Assembly (NCBI RefSeq): GCF_021538675.1
Contig: NZ_JAJUKH010000011.1
Location: 102,639 to 166,638, forward strand
Length of the DNA: 64,000 bases
Source of the DNA: Paenarthrobacter sp. AR 02
GTDB taxonomy: Bacteria; Actinomycetota; Actinomycetes; Actinomycetales; Micrococcaceae
Reading direction: 5' to 3'
Shown here piece by piece: positions 24,425 to 31,550 of this stretch (positions are counted from its first letter, which is position 1; every line of letters starts with the position of its first letter). The position numbers were made by a program, and so were the translations under genes. The notes beneath the pieces were generated by a model, which searched no databases, had not been told where the DNA came from, and saw only the letters and a list, made by a program, of their open reading frames with translations.

Positions 24425-26173
24425 CTACTTAAAGCTGGCTCCCACCAGCCCACGCGTTGCTGCAACCAGCTTCATGGGATCAGCGGAGCCTGCCGGCGGA
24501 ATGTAGACCGCAACGGACTCGGCAAAGTTCAGGACCATGCCCGTCGTGGTTTCCTTGCCTCCGGCAAAGACTGCGGAATCATCCTCCAACAACAGCTTGT
24601 CACCGGCAGCCTTCGGCGTGCCTTCGAAAGCGAAGTCCAGTCGCCCAACCACCAGCGCACCGCCGTCGGCCGTGCGCAACACCACAGTCTGGTTGGTGAC
24701 CGGGGTGTGGGTGAACTTGAAGTTGGCGCTGGTGCCGTTCTTCACGGTGTCTGCCTGGTAGGCCAACGCACCGGCGATGTAAGGCGAGGACTGCCCATCG
24801 GCGAGCTTGCTCCGGTTAGGCGAATCGGGGTTCGTCAACATCTCGCCGAGGATGCCCAAGGCCTCGTTACCGCTGTACGCAAGGCCGGTTTTGTCACTGG
24901 CAGGAACGGGTTGGGTTCCTTCACGGGGTACGGGGAAGGACGGGAAGTTGGTTCCCGGCTGCAGCGGAGCGGTGCCCCACAGCTTGTAGTTTTCACGCGG
25001 GGACAGTTGAACCAGCGTCAGGACCTGCGGCACAACGTTTCCGTCGCCCTGGGTGAGGGCGAAGACTGTGCGGGGCCAGTCACGCTTGGTGCTGATAACG
25101 CTGCTCTGCAGCTTGGTGGCACGAACCGGCATACGCGGTTCGTAGGCGGACACTGTAGACCGGATCTTGTAATTCGCGGTCCGGACCTGGAGTTCCATCT
25201 TGTCCACCCGGGGAGCAAGCTTGGCTGCGTCCTTTGCGGCATCGGCTGCGTCAACGGTACTGGCAACCTGCTCCAGAATGCGCTGCAACTGGGATTCCAG
25301 CATGACCGGCGTGCCGCCGTCCGCGGCTGCCGGGGCTGAACTGGCAGAAGGCTGGGGCGTGGTGGTGGCCTGCGCGGCGACGGCCGTTCCGCCCACCATG
25401 ACAGCAGCCAACGCTGCCGCTACTGCCGTCACCCGCAATGCGGGGCCTTCTTTTTTGGTCTCACCGACCGGCGTCGTGTCGTCCGCGGGCGACTGCACCG
25501 GCAGCGACGTTGTTTCATCAGCGTTCCCCCGGCCGTCATCTTCGCCATCCCTGCGGCGGTTAATGAGGGCCTTGGCAATGAATGGAAGGGCAGCGCCAAT
25601 CAGGATAATGATGATGCCCAGGACGATCAGCGGCACGGCCCAGGGGGTCGTGGCGTTGTTCGGGAAAGTCATGGAAATCGACGACGGCGCGGGCTTGGTT
25701 CCGTCGCTGGCTACCAGGAGGGACCACTCGCCATCAGCCGGCGGGTTCCAGGTGTAGTCAAGTTCGCCGCTGCCGTCTTCAGTGCTGACCCAAAGGTCGG
25801 ATCCTGCGGGAGAAGGCGCGGTGGCCTCACCGTCGGCAGAGGAAACCTCCAGGGACTTCTGGTCGGCCGACACGCCCGTCAGGGTGGTGTGGGCAGTCTT
25901 GCCAACCCAGGCGTTGACGTCGTCCGGACGCCCGGTAGCAACCGTGAAGTTGCCTTCGCCCTGGATCTTGATCTTCACCGGCCCGTCGTGGAGTGCAATC
26001 AACTTCTGGTCGATCACGGTCAGCGGGGCAGCTTTGGTATCACTGGGTACCGAAGCCGTCACAGTCTCGGAGGGAGCCCAAAAAGTCAGCTGGCCAATGC
26101 CGGCCAGCATCGTCAGCAGGCCCAGCAGCACCAGCAAGGCTGCAGTCTTCAAACGCACAGGATCACCTATCAT
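24425..26173 (-). CDS. Three-helix membrane protein with two extracytoplasmic domains, unknown function
   Basis: I do not recognise a named function. The 582 residues show helices at about 12-30, 179-200 and 247-268. This places residues 32-178 and 270-582 outside the membrane and leaves a highly charged cytosolic loop (RRRDGEDDGRGNADE) between helices two and three. The third helix resembles a signal peptide ending AVAAQA, so the large C-terminal domain might be released by cleavage. That domain is about 300 residues, with no cysteines or catalytic motif I can name. A GTG start at 26158, with AGGTGAT ahead of it, is an alternative. Similar proteins seem common in Arthrobacter relatives. Confidence 0.7.
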   Translation of the reverse strand: MIGDPVRLKTAALLVLLGLLTMLAGIGQLTFWAPSETVTASVPSDTKAAPLTVIDQKLIALHDGPVKIKIQGEGNFTVATGRPDDVNAWVGKTAHTTLTGVSADQKSLEVSSADGEATAPSPAGSDLWVSTEDGSGELDYTWNPPADGEWSLLVASDGTKPAPSSISMTFPNNATTPWAVPLIVLGIIIILIGAALPFIAKALINRRRDGEDDGRGNADETTSLPVQSPADDTTPVGETKKEGPALRVTAVAAALAAVMVGGTAVAAQATTTPQPSASSAPAAADGGTPVMLESQLQRILEQVASTVDAADAAKDAAKLAPRVDKMELQVRTANYKIRSTVSAYEPRMPVRATKLQSSVISTKRDWPRTVFALTQGDGNVVPQVLTLVQLSPRENYKLWGTAPLQPGTNFPSFPVPREGTQPVPASDKTGLAYSGNEALGILGEMLTNPDSPNRSKLADGQSSPYIAGALAYQADTVKNGTSANFKFTHTPVTNQTVVLRTADGGALVVGRLDFAFEGTPKAAGDKLLLEDDSAVFAGGKETTTGMVLNFAESVAVYIPPAGSADPMKLVAATRGLVGASFK

Positions 26174-26303
26174 CAGCGGTCGTTGAACTTCAAGGGTAAC
26201 CGTTTTGTTATCAGAGAGTCAGATCGGGCCGACGGCGGCATGGTCCCTTAAAGCCCGGGATGGCGCCGCTGCAGCGCGATTACACGGTCCTGATAGTGTG
26301 GCG

Positions 26304-27668
26304 ATGATCATGAACACAGGACCTTCCTGCGTGCCGGTCAGCCCCGTACCACCAATGAAAAGGCAGCTAAACCGCGTGAAAGAACCGTTGGAGCCCCGTC
26401 CCGCCAATGAGCCCGGGTCAAGTGCGGTGGAGGCCACGTCAGACGGAACCGCCGCGACCGTTCCTGTCCGCACCGGACGGCTTGCCGCCATCAGCCGGAG
26501 ACTGAGGCAGCCGATACCGGGAGCGCGTACCCGCGTCCGTTTCGAAATGCCTCCCGAGGAAGAGGGCACAGATGTCCGCGAGGACTTCCGTCCCGAGGAC
26601 GATCATGGCTTCGGCTCCCCTGGCCCCCGGATGTCGTCCCAGCACCCGCTGTACGTAGGGTTCATGGGCACCGCCGGAGTCGGCGTTGCCCTTGCAGTGT
26701 TCTACATCGCAAGCAACACCACGCAGCTCATTCTGTGGATCGTTGCGGCCCTTTTCATTGCGCTCGGACTTGACCCTGTGGTCCGGTGGCTGGAGGGCCG
26801 CAAGGTCCCCCGCCCCGCCGGTATTTTGATTTCCGTTTCCGTGCTGGTGCTGGCGGTAGCCGGTTTCTTCGCCACCTTGATTCCTACGATTGTCGAGCAG
26901 GTTTCGGAAATCGTGCGCCAGGCCCCGGACTGGATCCGCGGCTTCCTCGACTCGGACTTCTTCCGGACAGCGGACAGCCAGTTCGGTGTCCGGGACCGGA
27001 TCACCACGGAACTGGATAAGTTCGTCAAGGACCCTGAGACCATGGGCGGAATCTTTGGCGGCGTGGTCGGCTTCGGTTCCACCGTGGCCAACGGGCTGTT
27101 CGGTTCCTTGATAGTGCTCGTGCTGAGCCTGTACTTCCTGGCAGCCTTGCCGTCCATGAAGAAATGGGCGTACCGCCTGGCTCCCCGTTCCCGCCGGCCC
27201 AGGGTCCAGGCTTTGTCGGAGGCCATCACTGATTCCGTGGGCAACTACGTGATCGGCCAGGCCTGCGTCGCCCTCCTCAACGCGATCTTCGCGTTCATCG
27301 TGATGACAATCCTCGGCGTCCCGTTCAGCGTGCTCCTCGCGTTCGTCGTGTTGCTGCTCGCGTTCATTCCGCTGGTGGGAGGCCTGATCGCCGCGGTCGT
27401 GGTCATCCTCGTTGCACTCACGGCCGGATGGCAGACCGCCGTCGTCTATGCCATCGCCTACTTCGCGTACCTGCAGTTCGAGGCCTACTTCATCTCCCCC
27501 CGCATCATGCAACGCGCAGTCGCGGTTCCTGGCGCCGTTGCCGTGATTTCCGTGATCGCCGGTGGCAGCCTGCTCGGGGTGCTGGGCGCGCTGATCGCCA
27601 TCCCAACGGCAGCGGCCATCATGCTTCTGATCAAGGAAGTCTTTATCGTCCGCCAAGACCGGCACTGA
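26304..27668 (+). CDS. AI-2E family transporter (PerM/TqsA-like)
   Basis: This polytopic membrane protein has about eight helices and belongs to the AI-2 exporter / PerM superfamily. Typical pieces are ILWIVAALFIALGLDPVVRWLE, PRPAGILISV, the amphipathic stretch IPTIVEQVSEIVRQAPDWI, the reentrant core AFIPLVGGLIAAVVVILVAL, and YFISPRIMQRAV. About 110 hydrophilic residues precede the first helix. The frame is open from 26205, but the ATG at 26304 lies just behind a -10-like GATAGT. Transport of AI-2 itself is not implied; family members also move other small molecules or ions. Confidence 0.85.
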   Translation: MIMNTGPSCVPVSPVPPMKRQLNRVKEPLEPRPANEPGSSAVEATSDGTAATVPVRTGRLAAISRRLRQPIPGARTRVRFEMPPEEEGTDVREDFRPEDDHGFGSPGPRMSSQHPLYVGFMGTAGVGVALAVFYIASNTTQLILWIVAALFIALGLDPVVRWLEGRKVPRPAGILISVSVLVLAVAGFFATLIPTIVEQVSEIVRQAPDWIRGFLDSDFFRTADSQFGVRDRITTELDKFVKDPETMGGIFGGVVGFGSTVANGLFGSLIVLVLSLYFLAALPSMKKWAYRLAPRSRRPRVQALSEAITDSVGNYVIGQACVALLNAIFAFIVMTILGVPFSVLLAFVVLLLAFIPLVGGLIAAVVVILVALTAGWQTAVVYAIAYFAYLQFEAYFISPRIMQRAVAVPGAVAVISVIAGGSLLGVLGALIAIPTAAAIMLLIKEVFIVRQDRH

Positions 27669-27690
27669 CCTTCCGCTGTTTAGTACAGAG

Positions 27691-27725
27691 AATGCCCCTG
27701 AACCCTCGGGTTTAGGGGCATTTTT
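27691..27725 (+). terminator. Rho-independent terminator of the AI-2E transporter gene
   Basis: A 15-base-pair stem with one G-U pair (27691-27705 with 27708-27722) has a two-base turn and runs into TTTTT. It can also act on the opposite strand, behind the alpha/beta hydrolase. Confidence 0.8.
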
Positions 27726-27740
27726 GCATAACCACCCAGT

Positions 27741-27797
27741 CAGCCGCTGGCGACCGGGTCAGGCGCTGGCGACCGGGTCAGGCGCTGGCAACCGGCC
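27741..27797. repeat. Three tandem 19-base repeats over the hydrolase stop codon
   Basis: Copies lie at 27741-27759, 27760-27778 and 27779-27797, with one or two differences between units (CAGGCGCTGGCGACCGGGT type). On the minus strand each unit encodes ...VASA and a TGA; the first TGA met ends the alpha/beta hydrolase. Confidence 0.8.
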
Positions 27798-28572
27798 CCG
27801 CCCACTGGCGCGGCAGGCCGTCCACTCCGGCACCCGCGGAAGTGACGTCGTCGACAATTTCATCCAGGACGCGCGCCGCGTACTTCTCGCCCACCCAGAG
27901 GTGCTTGGCACCGTCGACGCCGACCAACCGGACCTGCGGAACCAGGCTGAAGCGCTGCGCTGCCTCGGCAGGTTGCAGATAGTCATCGTGCTCGGGCACC
28001 AGGACCGTCAGCGGCTTCCCGGAAGACGCCCACTCTTTGAGGTGGACGTCATTGGCACGATGCAGCGGGGGCGACAACAGCACAGCCCCCTGGATCTGTG
28101 AAGCGACCGGCTCCACCGCGCCGTACATCAGGGCGAGTTCGGTACCAAAGGACCACCCCACCAGCCAGCGGTTCGGCAGGCCACGATCCACGGCAAACCG
28201 CACCGCCGCTTCGACGTCGTAGCGCTCACCGATGCCTTCCTCGAACTCTCCGTCGCTTGTCCCCCGCGGCGACTGCGTGCCACGGGTGTTGAACCGCAGC
28301 ACTGCAACGCCGGCCAACGCCGGAAGCCTGTAGGACGCCTTGCGGTAAACATGCGAGTCCATGAACCCACCGTGCGTCGGCAACGGATGCAGGGTGATCA
28401 AGGTAGCGGTGATTTCACCGGATTCGGGAAGCGCGAGTTCCCCGCGCAGGACTTTTCCGTCCTCGGTGGTGAACTCGATATTTTCGCGCCGGGCAGGCAG
28501 GACCGTTGAAGCGCGGATCTCGGAAGGCGCGTCCTGTGGCGTGAAAACAAGCGAGGCGGGATCGAAAGTCAT
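27778..28572 (-). CDS. Alpha/beta hydrolase
   Basis: This 264-residue protein has an alpha/beta-hydrolase fold. It has the strand and oxyanion region LITLHPLPTHGGFMDSHV, RFNTRGTQSPRG, the nucleophile elbow VGWSFGTEL (Ser), VLVPEHDDYL with the acid, and VDGAKHLWVGE with the catalytic His. The conserved HPLPTHGG-x-MD pattern resembles dienelactone-hydrolase-like esterases of actinobacteria. The substrate is unknown. TAGGCT ends seven bases before the ATG. The C-terminus lies inside a 19-base tandem repeat. Confidence 0.85.
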   Translation of the reverse strand: MTFDPASLVFTPQDAPSEIRASTVLPARRENIEFTTEDGKVLRGELALPESGEITATLITLHPLPTHGGFMDSHVYRKASYRLPALAGVAVLRFNTRGTQSPRGTSDGEFEEGIGERYDVEAAVRFAVDRGLPNRWLVGWSFGTELALMYGAVEPVASQIQGAVLLSPPLHRANDVHLKEWASSGKPLTVLVPEHDDYLQPAEAAQRFSLVPQVRLVGVDGAKHLWVGEKYAARVLDEIVDDVTSAGAGVDGLPRQWAGPVASA

Positions 28573-28585
28573 GCGTCCAAGCCTA
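28573..28585 (-). promoter_or_regulatory. -10 element, leaderless alpha/beta hydrolase promoter
   Basis: On the minus strand, TAGGCT (28585-28580) is followed by TGGACGC and the ATG at 28572. Confidence 0.5.
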
Positions 28586-28591
28586 TTCGAA

Positions 28592-28936
28592 TCAGCGGTA
28601 GCGGTAAGTCCGCGACGTCCAGCAGTTGGTGTGCCAGTGACGGCGTTCGGCCAGGCCGGCTGCCTGTCCGAACAAATGGCTGTCAGACCACACCACCAGA
28701 TGGGCGATGCCCGGCAGGATCGCCGTGGAGCAACCCGGGCAGATGTATTCCTTCTCTGCCTTCTTGGCCGTCATGGTCCGCACCATCCAGTCCCCGTCAG
28801 GTGCGCTCTCGCGCCGCGCAATGCCGCTGCGGGCCCGCTCCAGGTCAAGTTCGGGCACCGGCTCAGTCCACTTGCCGCCGTTGCTGCCCGAGCGTGTACC
28901 GGACGCGTTGCGACGGGGGCGGTTGGAGCGGGGCAT
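28592..28936 (-). CDS. Small zinc-type protein divergent from nucS, unknown function
   Basis: This 114-residue basic protein starts MPRSNRPRRNASGTRSG. It contains APDGDWMVRTMTAKKAEKEYICPGCSTAILPG, then HLVVW and RRHWHTNCW. CPGC with the later HxxC could bind zinc. Relatives in streptomycetes are often labelled ATP/GTP-binding protein without evidence. Earlier in-frame starts are rejected because this ATG matches the family start and has CAGAAT six bases ahead. The gene shares a 49-base divergent promoter region with nucS, a neighbourhood that recurs in actinobacteria, so a repair or nucleic-acid role is possible but unproven. Confidence 0.75.
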   Translation of the reverse strand: MPRSNRPRRNASGTRSGSNGGKWTEPVPELDLERARSGIARRESAPDGDWMVRTMTAKKAEKEYICPGCSTAILPGIAHLVVWSDSHLFGQAAGLAERRHWHTNCWTSRTYRYR

Positions 28937-28948
28937 GGTTCCATTCTG
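28937..28948 (-). promoter_or_regulatory. -10-like element of the small zinc-type gene
   Basis: On the minus strand, CAGAAT (28948-28943) is followed by GGAACC and the ATG at 28936. The first base departs from TANNNT. Confidence 0.35.
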
Positions 28949-28972
28949 CCCCAGCCACGAGGTCCCAGGCGG

Positions 28973-28985
28973 TATTGTGGGGCGG
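28973..28985 (+). promoter_or_regulatory. -10 element, leaderless nucS promoter
   Basis: TATTGT (28973-28978) is followed by seven G-rich bases and the GTG at 28986. Confidence 0.5.
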
Positions 28986-29681
28986 GTGCGACTCGTCATA
29001 GCCCGTTGTTCTGTTGATTACGTTGGCCGCCTCAAGGCCCATCTCCCCCTCGCCACCCGGCTGCTGCTGGTCAAAGCGGACGGCTCAGTGCTGGTGCACT
29101 CGGACGGCGGTTCCTACAAACCGCTGAACTGGATGAGCCCTCCCGCCACGCTCCGGGTGACGTCACCCGAAGAGACCGAGGTTGAAGAAGGCGTGGTGGA
29201 GCAGTGGACCGTTCAATCAGCCAAAACCGACGACCGCCTCATCATCAATATCTACGAGCAGCTCCACGACACGTCCCATGAGCTCGGAACCGACCCCGGC
29301 CTGATCAAGGACGGCGTGGAAGCGGACCTCCAGAGGCTGCTTGCCGAGCAGATCGAAACCCTCGGAACGGGCTACTCCCTGATTCGCCGCGAGTACTTCA
29401 CCGCCATCGGCCCCGTGGACATCCTGGCCAGGGACGCCAACGGAGCCACGGTTGCCATCGAGCTCAAACGGCGCGGCGACATCGACGGCGTCGAGCAGTT
29501 GACCCGTTATCTTGAACTGCTCAACCGCGATCCCCTGCTGGCACCCGTGCGCGGTATTTTCGCCGCCCAACAAATCAAGCCGCAGGCCAAAGTCCTTGCC
29601 AACGACCGCGGTATCGACTGCGTCACGTTGGATTATGACGCGATGCGCGGCGTGGATGACAGCGAATCCCGCCTCTTCTGA
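28986..29681 (+). CDS. nucS: Endonuclease NucS / EndoMS
   Basis: This 231-residue mismatch-specific endonuclease carries out MutS/MutL-independent mismatch repair in actinobacteria and archaea. The N-terminal beta domain starts MRLVIARCSVDYVGRL. The C-terminal RecB-like nuclease has GPVDILARD (Asp145) and VAIELKRRG (Glu159, Lys161), then RYLELLNRD. The last residues, DSESRLF, match a beta-clamp binding tail. The GTG start fixes the length of the known family; the open frame continues upstream to 28707 but that part is the opposite gene. Confidence 0.94.
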   Translation: MRLVIARCSVDYVGRLKAHLPLATRLLLVKADGSVLVHSDGGSYKPLNWMSPPATLRVTSPEETEVEEGVVEQWTVQSAKTDDRLIINIYEQLHDTSHELGTDPGLIKDGVEADLQRLLAEQIETLGTGYSLIRREYFTAIGPVDILARDANGATVAIELKRRGDIDGVEQLTRYLELLNRDPLLAPVRGIFAAQQIKPQAKVLANDRGIDCVTLDYDAMRGVDDSESRLF

Positions 29682-29715
29682 TCCCCTCCCTTCGGGGGAC
29701 TGTGCGTTGGGCCAC

Positions 29716-29728
29716 TAGAATCGAGACC
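29716..29728 (+). promoter_or_regulatory. -10 element, leaderless nagA promoter
   Basis: TAGAAT (29716-29721) is followed by CGAGACC and the ATG at 29729. Confidence 0.5.
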
Positions 29729-30967
29729 ATGACTGCCGCCACTTCTTCCGCGCCGAGCCATCAGATCATCAAAGGGACGCTTGTCAGCGACGGCGAGGTG
29801 GTGGAAGACGGCCTTCTTGCCATCGACGGCGACAGGATCGCCTATGCGGGTCCTGCCGGGGGTTTTGATCCCGAGGCCTATGAGGGCTTCCAGAGCGCTG
29901 TCCGACTTGGCGTTCCCAGCGGCAGCTACCTCATTCCTGGCCTTGTCGATGTGCACTGCCACGGCGGAAACGGTGGAGATTTCCCGGGAGGCGATGAGGC
30001 GTCGGCACGTAAAGCCGTGGACTTCCTGCACCGCTCCGGTACCACCACTTTCCTCGCCAGCATGGTCACGGCACCCAGGGAAGACCTGCTTCGTGGCATA
30101 GAACTGTACGTGAAGCTGGTGGACGAGGGGCTCGTTGCCGGCATCCACCTCGAAGGCCCTTTCCTCTCCCATGCCCGCTGTGGCGCCCAAAATCCCGATT
30201 TCCTGCTGGAGCCTGACCTCGAACTCATGGCTGAGCTGGTCGGCGCCGCTGCTGGCAAGCTCGCCACCATGACCTACGCCCCCGAGCTTCCCGGGGCCGG
30301 AGCGCTGGTGGACCTGATGACGTCCCACGGCGTCACACCGTCACTGGGACACACCGACTGTGACGACGCCACTGCGGCGGCGTCGCTGGCTGCGGCCCGG
30401 GAGGGGCTTGAGCTGGCAGGGTTCGACGGCGTCAGCTCACTTCCCACGGTGACGCACCTTTTCAACGGTATGCCACCCCTCCATCACCGCTCACCCGGCC
30501 CTGTCGCCGCCTGCCTGCGCATGGCCCAGTCAGGCAAGGCCGTCGTCGAGCTCATCGCGGACGGCACCCACCTCGATCCAGGCACTGTGGCGACCGTTTT
30601 CCAGCTCGTAGGTGCCGCCAACATTGTCCTTGTGACTGATTCCATGGCGGCAGCCGGCCTCTCGGATGGAAACTACATGCTCGGCCCGTCGCCCGTGACC
30701 GTCAGCGGCGGAGTAGCAACACTGGATGCGACCGGATCCATTGCGGGAGGCACCGCAACCCTTCTTGAAGTGGTCCGCAAAACGGTGGCAGCCGGCGTCG
30801 CACTTCCTGACGCCCTCTGTTCGGCAACAGCGGTCCCCGCCGCAGTCCTGGGGCTATCCGATGAAATTGGCGGGCTGCGCCGCGGATTGCGGGCCGACGT
30901 GGTTGTCACCAATGCGGACCTGGAACTCACCGGCGTCCTTCGAAACGGACAGTGGTTGCACCAGTAA
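29729..30967 (+). CDS. nagA: N-acetylglucosamine-6-phosphate deacetylase
   Basis: This 412-residue amidohydrolase removes the acetyl group from GlcNAc-6-phosphate and so feeds NagB. Metal and catalytic motifs are LIPGLVDVHCHGG, GIHLEGPFLS with the metal Glu, PSLGHTDCDD, THLFNGMPPLHHR, and LVTDSMAAAG with the catalytic Asp. A final strand, GLRADVVVTN, closes the small beta domain. The ATG at 29729 is preferred to an open GTG-like extension because it follows a -10 hexamer by seven bases. Confidence 0.94.
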   Translation: MTAATSSAPSHQIIKGTLVSDGEVVEDGLLAIDGDRIAYAGPAGGFDPEAYEGFQSAVRLGVPSGSYLIPGLVDVHCHGGNGGDFPGGDEASARKAVDFLHRSGTTTFLASMVTAPREDLLRGIELYVKLVDEGLVAGIHLEGPFLSHARCGAQNPDFLLEPDLELMAELVGAAAGKLATMTYAPELPGAGALVDLMTSHGVTPSLGHTDCDDATAAASLAAAREGLELAGFDGVSSLPTVTHLFNGMPPLHHRSPGPVAACLRMAQSGKAVVELIADGTHLDPGTVATVFQLVGAANIVLVTDSMAAAGLSDGNYMLGPSPVTVSGGVATLDATGSIAGGTATLLEVVRKTVAAGVALPDALCSATAVPAAVLGLSDEIGGLRRGLRADVVVTNADLELTGVLRNGQWLHQ

Positions 30968-31239
30968 TGACGGCATATGAATTCGGGTGTCGGCGTTACC
31001 TTCTTTTTACCGAAAATTTTCCCGAATTGCCCAAAAGACCGTTGACCTCCGGCAGGCCGCATGAAAGTGTTGTAGCAGTCTTTGTGTAGGTGGTTTTCAT
31101 GCTCGCAAGACGAGTTGCGAGCGTGAAGCTCCTGCGAAACCAGCCGGGCCAGGCCTGGCGGGAATCCATGGTCTTCTCGCGGAGTAACAAAGCCGGTACG
31201 AGGTGTATCGGACTGCTTTTCCATAATGAGGAGAAATAC
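30968..31239 (+). promoter_or_regulatory. Promoter region and structured 5' leader of the cold-shock gene
   Basis: No gene is seen in these 272 bases. TTGACC at 31042-31047 is a possible -35 element; the -10 is unclear. A hairpin with an 11-base-pair stem, one G-U pair and a six-base loop lies at 31098-31125. GAGGAG (31228-31233) is the ribosome binding site of the cold-shock gene. A distant inverted repeat, AATTCGGG (30980-30987) with CCCGAATT (31021-31028), follows nagA. A long structured leader is typical of cspA-type genes. Confidence 0.5.
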
Positions 31240-31443
31240 ATGGCACTGGGAACCGTCAAGTGGTTCAACGCTGAAAAGGGCTTCGGCTTCATCACCCCGG
31301 ATGACTCGGATGGGGACGTTTTCGTTCACTACTCCGAGATCCAGACCGGTGGCTTCAAGACCCTCGATGAGAACCAGCGCGTTCAGTTCGAGATCGGCCA
31401 GGGCGCCAAGGGCCCCCAGGCAACCGGCGTTACCGTCGTCTAG
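31240..31443 (+). CDS. Cold-shock protein, CspA family
   Basis: This 67-residue single cold-shock domain acts as an RNA chaperone. It has GTVKWFNAEKGFGFI (RNP1), DVFVHYSEI (RNP2), and an acidic loop DDSDGD. Actinobacterial CspA proteins of this length often end with the same ATGVTVV. The ATG at 31240 has GAGGAG six bases upstream. The frame is open further upstream, but that part is the leader. Regulation through the long leader is expected from the family. Confidence 0.95.
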   Translation: MALGTVKWFNAEKGFGFITPDDSDGDVFVHYSEIQTGGFKTLDENQRVQFEIGQGAKGPQATGVTVV

Positions 31444-31481
31444 CATTACCTGTTGAATTCTGCTTCCGGCAGGAACAACAC

Positions 31482-31513
31482 CGTTGGCCCCGGCTTACCA
31501 GCCGGGGCCAACG
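31482..31513 (+). terminator. Terminator of the cold-shock gene
   Basis: A perfect 14-base-pair GC-rich stem closes a TACC loop (arms 31482-31495 and 31500-31513), followed by CATTTAAG. The U-run is short. Confidence 0.75.
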
Positions 31514-31550
31514 CATTTAAGAAAAGCCTCCACCAATAGGCGTTGACAAT

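Noticed and set aside
28707..28985. NucS with a 93-residue extension
   Set aside because: That part lies antisense to the zinc-type gene, and the GTG at 28986 matches the family start with a -10 hexamer ahead.
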